From the NCBI GenBank assembly GCA_964421785.1, contig CAYQZG010000003.1:1-64000 (forward strand): 64,000 bases of DNA, in the 5' to 3' direction. The notes below the pieces were generated by a model. The model saw nothing but the letters and a program-made list of their open reading frames with translations, did not search any database and was not told the DNA's origin. Positions 40,522 to 47,509 of this stretch are shown here, piece by piece. How positions within the stretch are numbered: the first letter of the stretch is position 1; each line of letters starts with the position of its first letter. The stretch is from SKLM01 sp964421785 (GTDB taxonomy: Bacteria; Chloroflexota; Anaerolineae; B4-G1). The translations under genes and the position numbers were made by a program.

Positions 40522-41448
40522 ATGCGTTTTCTCGTCACTGGCGGTGCCGGGTTTCTTGGCGCCGTGCTTTCCAACCGGTTGTGTCGCGATGGACATCGCG
40601 TGCGAGTGATCGATGATCTGAGCGCTGGCAATCCGGATCAACTCGACGACGATGTCCTATTCACCCGCGGCGACGTGACTGATCGTCCCAAGCTCTGGAC
40701 GTTGCTTCAGGATGTCGACTGTGTCTATCACCTGGCGGCGCGGGTGCTGGTGAGCGAGTCGATTCTCTATCCGCGGCAGTACAACGAGGTCAACGTGGGG
40801 GGCACGGTCAGTGTGATGGAGGCTATGCGAGATGCGGGGGTGCGCCGTGTGGTGCTGACGTCTTCCGGTGCGGTCTACGGTGAGCAAGCTGAGCAGCCGG
40901 TGCGAGAGGACCATCGCCCCAATCCCCAGTCGCCCTACGCCGTGAGCAAGCTGGCAGCCGAGTACTATGTGCGCACGATTGGCGCGCTCTGGGGACTCGA
41001 GACGGTGATTCTACGTGTCTTCAATGCCTATGGCCCCGGTCAGAGGTTGCCTCCGTCTCACCCTCCGGTTGTACCGCGCTTTCTGCAACAGGCTCAGCAG
41101 GGTGGGTCGCTGATTATCTTCGGTGGTGGTGGTCAGACGCGTGACTTCGTCTACGTCGATGACGTGGTTGAGGCGCTGATAGCGGCCTCGAGCGCCTCCA
41201 ACGTAGACCGGCGTATCATCAACGTGGGCACCGGTCGCGAGACGGCGATCAACGATCTGGCCTATTTGGTGGCCGACGTGGTGGGAGAGGAGACGGAGGT
41301 GCTCCACAGCCCAGCCGAGAGCGGAGGTGTGGCTCGACTGTGCGCCGATGTCACGGCCGCGCGGCGGTTGCTGAATTATGAGCCGCAGGTCGGTCTGCCC
41401 GAGGGGCTGCGTCTGACGCTGGAACGAGATCCGCGGTTTCAGGAGTAG
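40522..41448 (+). CDS. NAD-dependent sugar epimerase/dehydratase
   Basis: The 308-residue extended short-chain dehydrogenase has TGGAGFLGAVL for NAD binding, DVDCVYHLAA, and LTSSGAVYG with the catalytic Ser/Thr. The catalytic pair is in SPYAVSKLAAEYY, and a GSLIIFGGGGQTRDFVYVDD segment follows. It is closest in form to UDP-glucose 4-epimerase-like enzymes; the substrate cannot be set. AGGGAGG lies 4-5 bases before ATG 40522 and derives from a mobile-element target duplication. The next gene begins directly after the stop. Confidence 0.9.
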   Translation: MRFLVTGGAGFLGAVLSNRLCRDGHRVRVIDDLSAGNPDQLDDDVLFTRGDVTDRPKLWTLLQDVDCVYHLAARVLVSESILYPRQYNEVNVGGTVSVMEAMRDAGVRRVVLTSSGAVYGEQAEQPVREDHRPNPQSPYAVSKLAAEYYVRTIGALWGLETVILRVFNAYGPGQRLPPSHPPVVPRFLQQAQQGGSLIIFGGGGQTRDFVYVDDVVEALIAASSASNVDRRIINVGTGRETAINDLAYLVADVVGEETEVLHSPAESGGVARLCADVTAARRLLNYEPQVGLPEGLRLTLERDPRFQE

Positions 41449-42096
41449 ATGGGGATAGCCGTCATCCCAAGGATCATGGGCATGTCTATGCGTTTACCAA
41501 GAGAGTTCTTCGCCCGCGACACGCTGACCGTGGCCCGGGATCTTCTGGGAAGGTATGTGGTGCGCGTGGTACATGGGCCTACGGCCCAAGTGGTCCTTTC
41601 AGGGAAGATCGTTGAGACTGAGGCCTACATCGGGGAGGATGACGAGGCCTCGCACGCCAGCCCAGGACCTACGGAGCGGAACGCCTCGATGTACAAGCAG
41701 GCGGGGTATGTCTACGTCTATCTCATCTATGGGATGTACCATTGTTTCAACGTCGTGACCGAGCGCGAGGGATTCCCGGCCGCGGTGTTGATTCGGGCTC
41801 TGGAGCCGCTGAAGGGTCTGGATTTGATGCGTGAGCATCGTGATCGGGTTGGGGTGGGCGACCTTCGGACGTTGACCAGCGGGCCAGGGCGGCTTTGCGA
41901 GGCGTTGGCCATCGATCGAAGCCATGACGGCGCCGATCTATGTGCGCCAGGGTCTCCTCTGTTCCTGGAGATGGGCGATCCGATCCCCGACACTGCGGTG
42001 TCTACCAGTCCACGGGTTAATGTACGCGGCGATGAGAGCGCCGTAAGCGCCCCATGGCGATTCTACGTGGAGGGGAGTCCCTACGTCTCGCGCTGA
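41449..42096 (+). CDS. mpg: 3-methyladenine DNA glycosylase (AAG/Mpg family)
   Basis: This glycosylase removes alkylated purines from DNA. The 215-residue protein has LPREFFARDTLTVARDLLG, IVETEAYIGEDDEASHA with the catalytic Glu, NASMYKQAGYVYVYLIYGM, and LTSGPGRLCEAL, the family order. ATG 41449 abuts the epimerase stop with CAGGAG three bases away. ATG 41488 (MRLPREFF) matches the family start better and may be the true one. Confidence 0.93.
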   Translation: MGIAVIPRIMGMSMRLPREFFARDTLTVARDLLGRYVVRVVHGPTAQVVLSGKIVETEAYIGEDDEASHASPGPTERNASMYKQAGYVYVYLIYGMYHCFNVVTEREGFPAAVLIRALEPLKGLDLMREHRDRVGVGDLRTLTSGPGRLCEALAIDRSHDGADLCAPGSPLFLEMGDPIPDTAVSTSPRVNVRGDESAVSAPWRFYVEGSPYVSR

Positions 42097-42186
42097 TGCC
42101 GGGTGACGGGGGCCGGCAGTCTCATCCCTTGAGAGCGTAGAGATTATGGACGACGGGTGTTCTCTCTTGGCTGTGAGTGCTGGAGT

Positions 42187-42228
42187 GCCTGGGTCGCACC
42201 GCTTCGCTAACGGCGGGTTCGCCCAGGC
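42187..42228 (+). repeat. R5 hairpin repeat (GCCTGGG ... CCCAGGC), intergenic copy
   Basis: The outer arms GCCTGGG (42187-42193) and CCCAGGC (42222-42228) enclose inner CCG/CGG arms around CTTCGCTAA. Copies inside the giant TPR gene are at 57969-58017 and 58230-58307, and a degenerate one is at 63661-63710. Confidence 0.82.
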
Positions 42229-42272
42229 CCTCATCGTCTTTCGCCACTCCGTTTTCTTGATTGCATGTCCTA

Positions 42273-42281
42273 TGCTATAAT
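42273..42281 (+). promoter_or_regulatory. Extended -10 promoter (TGCTATAAT) for minCDE
   Basis: TG at 42273-42274 and TATAAT at 42276-42281 form a perfect extended -10. TTTCTT at 42253-42258 is a weak -35 at 17 bases. The transcript would start about 22 bases before ATG 42312, with CAGGAG as ribosome site. Confidence 0.7.
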
Positions 42282-42311
42282 ACGTCTCGGTTGTTCAGGA
42301 GCAGGGATCGC

Positions 42312-43034
42312 ATGAACGTGGGTAGAGTCGATAGAATCACCATTAAGGGCATTCGTCAGGGGCTACTGGTTACCCTCGGCGACGGTGACTGGCGTGACGT
42401 GCTGGACAAGTTAGAGGCTCATCTCGACGAGAATCCCACTTTTTTTCGCGGCGGCCGACTCGCCCTTGAGGTTGGGGACCGAGCGTTGACCCATACTCAA
42501 ATCGAGGATGTGCGCTCTATGGTAGCGCGCCATGGCGTCGAGATGTGGGCGCTGGTGAGCAGCAACGCTGTCACACGGGCGGCGGCTCGGGAATCGGGCT
42601 TGGTGGTCGATCTCGGCCCTGCCGGTGATCCTGAGCGCGGGGTCGACGAGGCGACGGGCGATCTCGCCTGGGCGCGCGGGCGTGAGAGCGCCAAAGGGTC
42701 TTGCGACGAGGCGGTTATGGTCCGTCGCACGCTTCGTTCTGGTCAGACGCTGCGGCATCCCGGCCATATCGTGATCATTGGCGACGTGAATCCGGGCGCG
42801 GAGGTCGTGGCCGGGAGGGATATCGTGGTATGGGGAAGGGTACGTGGGCTGGTACACGCGGGGGCCCTTGGCGACGAGGATGCCGTTATCTGTGCTCTTG
42901 ATCTGGCTCCTATGCAGCTTCGCATTGGGAGTCATATCGCGCGCTCGCCCGAGGAGCGGCCGAGCCAGCTTATGCCGGAAAAGGCGTCGGTCCGTGAGGG
43001 GCAGATTGTGGTCGTCCCATGGCCTGGTGAATGA
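42312..43034 (+). CDS. minC: Septum site-determining protein MinC
   Basis: This FtsZ inhibitor keeps division at midcell. The 240-residue protein has an N-terminal domain (ITIKGIRQGLLVTLGDGDW) and a C-terminal beta-helix with RTLRSGQTLRHPGHIVIIGD, VNPGAEVVAGRDIVVWGRVR and GLVHAGALGDEDAVICA, the MinD-binding part. ATG 42312 with CAGGAG upstream is the start. minD follows within 25 bp and minE after that, so the operon is complete. Confidence 0.95.
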   Translation: MNVGRVDRITIKGIRQGLLVTLGDGDWRDVLDKLEAHLDENPTFFRGGRLALEVGDRALTHTQIEDVRSMVARHGVEMWALVSSNAVTRAAARESGLVVDLGPAGDPERGVDEATGDLAWARGRESAKGSCDEAVMVRRTLRSGQTLRHPGHIVIIGDVNPGAEVVAGRDIVVWGRVRGLVHAGALGDEDAVICALDLAPMQLRIGSHIARSPEERPSQLMPEKASVREGQIVVVPWPGE

Positions 43035-43057
43035 ATTTGGCAGGGGAGAGGAGGCAG

Positions 43058-43939
43058 ATGAGCGCAACGCAAGGGGAGGCGAGAGTGGTGACCGTCACGT
43101 CCGGCAAGGGAGGGGTGGGAAAGACGACCCTTGCCGCTAATCTGGGCGTTGCCTTGGCTATGAGGGGTCAGCGAGTCGTCGTCGTCGACGCTGATGTTGG
43201 CCTGCGGAACCTGGACGTGATGCTAGGGCTTGAGAATCGGATTGTCTACGATCTGGTGGATGTGATTGAGGAGCGATGCCGCTTGCGACAGGCGCTGGTG
43301 CGGCATAAGCACCTTTCGAAGCTCTTCCTGCTCCCCGCAGCACAGACCCGTGACAAGGCTGCGGTCCAGGTGGAGGACATGGTTCGTATTTGCAGCGAGC
43401 TTGCAGAGGAGGGTGATGAGCGCCATCCTTTCGATTTCATCTTGATCGACTCGCCCGCCGGGATCGAGCGAGGCTTTCGCTATGCGCTGGCACCAGCGAG
43501 TGAGGTGTTGATCATCACTAACCCAGAGGTTCCTGCCGCGCGCGATGCGGATCGTGTCATTGGCCTGATTGAAGCTGAGGAGAAAGGGCCGGCGCGGCTG
43601 GTCGTCAATCGGATCAAACCGAACATGGTGGAGCGAGGTGAGATGCTCAGTATCGCCGATGTCGTCGAATTGCTGGCGATCGAGTTGATTGGTGTCATAC
43701 CAGAGGATCAGGACATCTTGATCGCTGCCAATCGAGGTCAGCCCCTGGCTATGTCGCGCGATAGCGGGAGTAGACGTCACTCTTCGCAGGCTGGTCGTGC
43801 CTTCCACAACATTGCTCGGCGGATGCTGGGAGAGGACGTTCCGTTTCAGCCGCTGATGGAACCGGGTATGCTTGAACGATTCTTGCGCTTTGTCAGTCCG
43901 GGCAGGAAGCAAGAGGCAAGAGGCAGGAAGAAGGACTGA
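43058..43939 (+). CDS. minD: Septum site-determining ATPase MinD (with in-frame repeat insert)
   Basis: The 293-residue protein has the deviant Walker A SGKGGVGKTTLAANLG, VVVVDADVGLRNLDVMLGLE, FILIDSPAGIERGF and LVVNRIKPNMV. Near the end, where MinD normally reads PL..D..S.AGQAF.NIARRLLGE, this copy has PLAMSRDSGSRRHSSQAGRAF. The extra residues are encoded by an R4 palindrome (43767-43783). After the membrane-targeting-like helix LERFLRFV, the final 12 residues (GRKQEARGRKKD) come from an R3 repeat. ATG 43058 has AGAGGAGG upstream; ATG 43031 is less likely. Confidence 0.95.
   Translation: MSATQGEARVVTVTSGKGGVGKTTLAANLGVALAMRGQRVVVVDADVGLRNLDVMLGLENRIVYDLVDVIEERCRLRQALVRHKHLSKLFLLPAAQTRDKAAVQVEDMVRICSELAEEGDERHPFDFILIDSPAGIERGFRYALAPASEVLIITNPEVPAARDADRVIGLIEAEEKGPARLVVNRIKPNMVERGEMLSIADVVELLAIELIGVIPEDQDILIAANRGQPLAMSRDSGSRRHSSQAGRAFHNIARRMLGEDVPFQPLMEPGMLERFLRFVSPGRKQEARGRKKD
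43767..43783 (+). repeat. R4 palindrome inside minD
   Basis: GGAGTAGACGTCACTCT differs from the common form at the last base and is read as SRRHS in minD. Confidence 0.85.
43901..43933 (+). repeat. R3 repeat at the minD 3' end
   Basis: GGCAGGAAGCAAGAGGCAAG plus AGGCAGGAAG encodes the basic tail of MinD up to its stop. Confidence 0.85.
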
Positions 43940-43983
43940 ATTCGGCGGTAACGCCGCCTTTACTACGAGGGGAGTTGATCAAG

Positions 43984-44277
43984 ATGAGGTTTCTTGAACG
44001 CTTGTTGGGGCGCCGTAAGCCGTCCAGCGGGAGGGTGGCCAAGGAACGCCTGCGCCTCGTGCTAACGCAAGATCGAGCCGGTATCTCGCCAGCATTGCTG
44101 GAGACACTGAAGGATGAGATCATCATGGTTATTTCCCGTCATGTCGACGTTGACGTTGACAGTGTGCAGGTAACCGTCACACATGGTGGTAGTGGGCGCC
44201 ACTCCCAACGTGAATCAAGCCTCGTCGCCGACATACCGCTGACGGAGGGCAAAAGCCGTTCCAAGGGCAAGGATTGA
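43984..44277 (+). CDS. minE: Cell division topological specificity factor MinE
   Basis: This 97-residue protein stimulates MinD ATPase and releases it from the membrane. It has the N-terminal amphipathic segment MRFLERLLGRR, AKERLRLVLTQDRAGISP (the MinD-contact region), and LLETLKDEIIMVISRHVDVD. A degenerate R4 (about 44189-44206) inserts GGSGRHSQ before SSLVADIPL. ATG 43984 has GAGGGGAG about ten bases upstream. Confidence 0.93.
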   Translation: MRFLERLLGRRKPSSGRVAKERLRLVLTQDRAGISPALLETLKDEIIMVISRHVDVDVDSVQVTVTHGGSGRHSQRESSLVADIPLTEGKSRSKGKD

Positions 44278-44315
44278 AGGCGTTGGCAAACTCAGTCGAG
44301 CCGTTATGACTATTA

Positions 44316-44464
44316 GTAATGTTTCAGTCTCGTGAGCAAGCTCGGAGCCCCCGTCCCCAGGGGCGATCTGAGGCAGAAACCCGTTTCAAAGGCGATGTCT
44401 CGTTGCATAGGCCGCCCCCGGGGACGGAGGCTGAGAGCAGTCGCTCATAAAACTGAACTGATAC
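44316..44464 (+). mobile_element. MITE M1, copy b (149 bp, 8-bp target duplication)
   Basis: The ends GTAATGTTTCAGTCTCGTGA and, in reverse complement, GTATCAGTTCAGTTTTATGA lead into matching arms that include GAGCCCCCGTCCCC / CAGCCTCCGTCCCC, so the terminal inverted repeats run about 45 bp. GACTATTA is present at 44308-44315 and 44465-44472. No reading frame is inside. Confidence 0.82.
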
Positions 44465-44492
44465 GACTATTACTCGAAGGGTAGGTGATCAG

Positions 44493-45668
44493 CTGCGCGT
44501 CTGGCGACACTTTGACTACGTACTATTCGTCACCGCCGTGGTGTTGACTGGTTTTGGGGTGGTGATGATCTATAGCGCCAACCTGGGGAGCCTCGATCCG
44601 CGCCTACACGACCTATGGCGACGGCAAGCGATCTTTGGAGCTGTGGGGATTGGGTTGGTTGTGCTACTGGCGTCATTTCCCCGAGATTTTCACTGGTTAG
44701 GTGATTTCTGGTGGCTGATCTACCTGGTGGCTTTGATTCTGCTGGTGCTTGTGCTTTTCTTTGGACGGAGCGAAATCGGTCAGGTGCGCAGTTGGTTTGA
44801 TCTAGGGTTTGTGCGGTTCCAGCCCTCGTTCCTGGCGATGAATCTTCTCGCGCTTTCAGTGGGGGCTGTGCTCAGTCGTCAGCGAAAGCGTCGCTCCTCC
44901 TCCACGCCGCTTTTTGGAGCGCCCAAGACGAGCTTGGCTGCTGCGTTGTCCGAGGAGATTGGGTTAGCCAATTATCTTGCCTCTTTTGCGATGACGCTCG
45001 TGCTGGCAGCTCTGGTCTTTCGACAGCCAGATATGGGAACGGCTGCGGTGCTGGTCGCGATGTGGCTGGCGATGGTGTTTGAATCCGATCTCGGTGTGCG
45101 CTACATCTTTGCCACCGCTTTGGTAGGGCTGGGGGCTGTGTACCCGATCTGGAAAGTGATGGAAGCCCTAGATTTCGGATATATGCAGGAGCGAATTTGG
45201 GGATTTATCAACCCCAGCAGCAACCCCGACGTTGCATACCAGTTGCAGCAGGCCGCGATCGCCATTGGGTCTGGCGGGATGTGGGGCAAGGGGTTCGCTC
45301 AGGGTACGCAGAGTCAGTTACGCTATCTACCGGTGCGACATACGGACTTCATCTTCGCCGTCATCGCTGAGGAGCTGGGATTCGCGGGTGTGATAGTTTT
45401 GTTCTTGCTCTATCTGATCCTCTTCTATCGCTTGCTGCGTGTTGTCTTGATCGCGTCAGACGCTTTTGGGCGGATGATTGCCACCGGAACTCTGGCGATG
45501 ATTCTGTTCCAGGCCGTGGTCAATATTGGGATGAACTTGAGGTTACTGCCGGTGGCGGGTCTACCACTCCCCTTTATCAGTTACGGGCCGGCAGCTCTCT
45601 TGACCACTATGATTGGTATCGGATTGTCCGAAAACGTGGTCATGCGTCATCAGAAGTTGGAGTTCTGA
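44493..45668 (+). CDS. RodA/FtsW/SpoVE-family glycosyltransferase (probable CTG start)
   Basis: This polytopic peptidoglycan polymerase has about ten TM helices and the signatures RQPDMGTAAVL, GFINPSSNPDVAYQLQQA, AIGSGGMWGKGF, LPVRHTDFIFAVIAEELGF and LPLPFISYGPAALL. The only ATG/GTG/TTG start is GTG 44538, which would cut TM1 in half. Upstream codons, open to a TGA at 44454, give LRVWRHFDYVLFVTAVVLTG, a normal family N-terminus. CTG 44493 with AGGTGAT five bases upstream is therefore proposed. FtsW and RodA cannot be told apart here; minCDE just upstream favours a division or shape role. Confidence 0.85.
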   Translation: MRVWRHFDYVLFVTAVVLTGFGVVMIYSANLGSLDPRLHDLWRRQAIFGAVGIGLVVLLASFPRDFHWLGDFWWLIYLVALILLVLVLFFGRSEIGQVRSWFDLGFVRFQPSFLAMNLLALSVGAVLSRQRKRRSSSTPLFGAPKTSLAAALSEEIGLANYLASFAMTLVLAALVFRQPDMGTAAVLVAMWLAMVFESDLGVRYIFATALVGLGAVYPIWKVMEALDFGYMQERIWGFINPSSNPDVAYQLQQAAIAIGSGGMWGKGFAQGTQSQLRYLPVRHTDFIFAVIAEELGFAGVIVLFLLYLILFYRLLRVVLIASDAFGRMIATGTLAMILFQAVVNIGMNLRLLPVAGLPLPFISYGPAALLTTMIGIGLSENVVMRHQKLEF

Positions 45669-45670
45669 GC

Positions 45671-45752
45671 AACGGCACTCGACTGAGCTACGCTCAGCTT
45701 GGCGAGCAGCTCTTCGAGCTGGGCACAGAGTGCCCAGCTACGAAGGGAGAGT
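45671..45752 (+). promoter_or_regulatory. Chain of hairpins upstream of glnS (R6-related, attenuator-like)
   Basis: Three perfect stems follow each other: CTGAGC/GCTCAG (45683-45697), CAGCTC/GAGCTG (45707-45721), and a 10-bp stem AGCTGGGCAC/GTGCCCAGCT (45717-45739). The second and third share bases 45717-45721 and exclude each other. The outer GGCACTC and GAGTGCC boxes match the R6 repeat family, so it may be a repeat and not a dedicated control region. Confidence 0.5.
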
Positions 45753-45789
45753 AGGCCGGTACTATGGGAGCTACGGAGGAGTTTCAAGT

Positions 45790-47487
45790 ATGACGGACGA
45801 AAAGAGATCTGATTTTATTCGAGATACTATCGAGCAGGACATTGAAGAAGGTAAGTTCGACGGGCGGGTTCACACCCGTTTCCCGCCAGAGCCGAATGGC
45901 TATCTACACATAGGACACGCGAAAGCGATCTCCATCAACTTCGGCGTGGCCGAGGCTTTCGGTGGGCTCTGCAACCTGCGGATGGACGACACCGATCCCA
46001 CCAAGGAGAGATGGGAATACGTCGAGGCCATCGAGAGGGACATCCGTTGGCTCGGCTTCGATTGGGGCGACCGTTTGTTCTTTGCCTCGGATTACTTTGG
46101 CCAGCTCTATGAATGGGCGGTAGAACTGATCAAGAAAGGGAAGGCCTACGTAGATGACTTGAGTGCAGATCAGATTTCGGCGTACCGCGGTGACTTCACC
46201 ACGCCGGGTCGGGAAAGCCCATACCGAAACCGCTCGGTGCTGGAAAACCTGGATCTGTTTGAGCGGATGCACGCCGGCGAGTATGAGGAGGGCGAGCGCG
46301 TTCTTCGGGCGAAGATTGATATGTCGTCACCCAATATGAACATGCGTGATCCGGTCATGTACCGCATTCTGTATAAGACGCATTATAAGCAGGGTGATGA
46401 CTGGTGCATCTATCCTACCTACGATTGGACGCACGGACAGTCGGATTCGATTGAGGGGATCACGCATTCACTCTGTTCTCTCGAGTTCGAGGATCATCGT
46501 CCGCTCTACAATTGGTTCCTGGAGGCGCTGGAGATCCGCCATCCGGGAGTATACGGCACTCCTAGGCAGATTGAGTTCGCGCGGCTCAATCTCAGCCATA
46601 CGGTGATGAGCAAGCGTTTTCTCCTGCAGTTGGTCGAGGAGGGATACGTCGACGGTTGGGACGATCCACGGATGCCCACCATCTCGGGGATGCGGCGGCG
46701 GGGCTATCCGCCCGGCGCAATTCGTGCTTTCCTTGACGAGATCGGCGTGGCAAAAGCCGATAGCCTGATCGATATGCACATGTTGGAGCACTTCGTCCGC
46801 GACGAGCTGAACAGGAGCGCGCCCCGGGTGATGGCGGTGATGGAGCCGCTCAAGGTCGTTATCGAGAACTACCCCGAGGATCGAACCGACGTCTTTGAGG
46901 TGGACATCAACCCGGAGGATCCGGATTCCGGCAAGCGGAAGGTGCCTTTCTCCCGCGTGATCTACATCGAGCGGGGCGACTTTCGAGAGGACCCACCGAA
47001 GAGGTTCCAGCGCCTGGCACCGGGCCGGGAGGTGCGGCTCAAGCGGGCGTATCTCATCACCTGCGAGGACGTGATCAAAGACGACGGCGAGATTGTCGAG
47101 CTGCGCTGCAGATACGATCCGGAGACGAAGGGCGGCGTGGCGCCTGATGGGCGTTACGTTCGCACGCTCCACTGGGTCTCGGCTGAGCACGCCCTTGACG
47201 TCGACGTGCGGCTCTACGACAGGCTCTTCACCAAGGCCGATATGGGCGACATTCCCGACGACAAGGCCTTTGCGGACTACCTAAACCCGGATTCGCTGGA
47301 GCTGACCACGGCCAAAGCTGAGCCCAGCCTGGCAGAGGCGGAACCGGGGGATCGGTTCCAGTTCTACCGCAAGAGCTACGTCTGTGTCGATCCGGACTCG
47401 ACCGAGGAGCGTCTGGTTTTCAACCGCACCGTGCCCTTGCGCAGCACCTGGGCGAAGATCCAGGAGCGACTTGAGCGACGGAAGTAG
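45790..47487 (+). CDS. glnS: Glutaminyl-tRNA synthetase
   Basis: The 565-residue class I synthetase has FPPEPNGYLHIGHAKAI (HIGH box), LRMDDTDP, PTYDWTHGQSDSIEGITHSL, and VMSKRFL as KMSKS equivalent. The C-terminal anticodon-binding beta-barrels contain FSRVIYIERGDF and FYRKSYVCVDPDS. ATG 45790 is nine bases after GGAGGA. Its presence means Gln-tRNA can be made directly without GatCAB. gltX follows 22 bp later. Confidence 0.96.
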   Translation: MTDEKRSDFIRDTIEQDIEEGKFDGRVHTRFPPEPNGYLHIGHAKAISINFGVAEAFGGLCNLRMDDTDPTKERWEYVEAIERDIRWLGFDWGDRLFFASDYFGQLYEWAVELIKKGKAYVDDLSADQISAYRGDFTTPGRESPYRNRSVLENLDLFERMHAGEYEEGERVLRAKIDMSSPNMNMRDPVMYRILYKTHYKQGDDWCIYPTYDWTHGQSDSIEGITHSLCSLEFEDHRPLYNWFLEALEIRHPGVYGTPRQIEFARLNLSHTVMSKRFLLQLVEEGYVDGWDDPRMPTISGMRRRGYPPGAIRAFLDEIGVAKADSLIDMHMLEHFVRDELNRSAPRVMAVMEPLKVVIENYPEDRTDVFEVDINPEDPDSGKRKVPFSRVIYIERGDFREDPPKRFQRLAPGREVRLKRAYLITCEDVIKDDGEIVELRCRYDPETKGGVAPDGRYVRTLHWVSAEHALDVDVRLYDRLFTKADMGDIPDDKAFADYLNPDSLELTTAKAEPSLAEAEPGDRFQFYRKSYVCVDPDSTEERLVFNRTVPLRSTWAKIQERLERRK

Positions 47488-47509
47488 GGAGTGGGGAATA
47501 GGAGAGAGA

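Noticed and set aside
44316..44464. Structured RNA or riboswitch upstream of rodA/ftsW
   Set aside because: The homologous copy upstream of an unrelated epimerase, the terminal inverted repeats and flanking duplications fit a MITE better.
45613..45789. 59-residue N-terminal extension of glutaminyl-tRNA synthetase
   Set aside because: The extension overlaps rodA/ftsW and the hairpin repeat. ATG 45790 has a good ribosome site and matches the family start.
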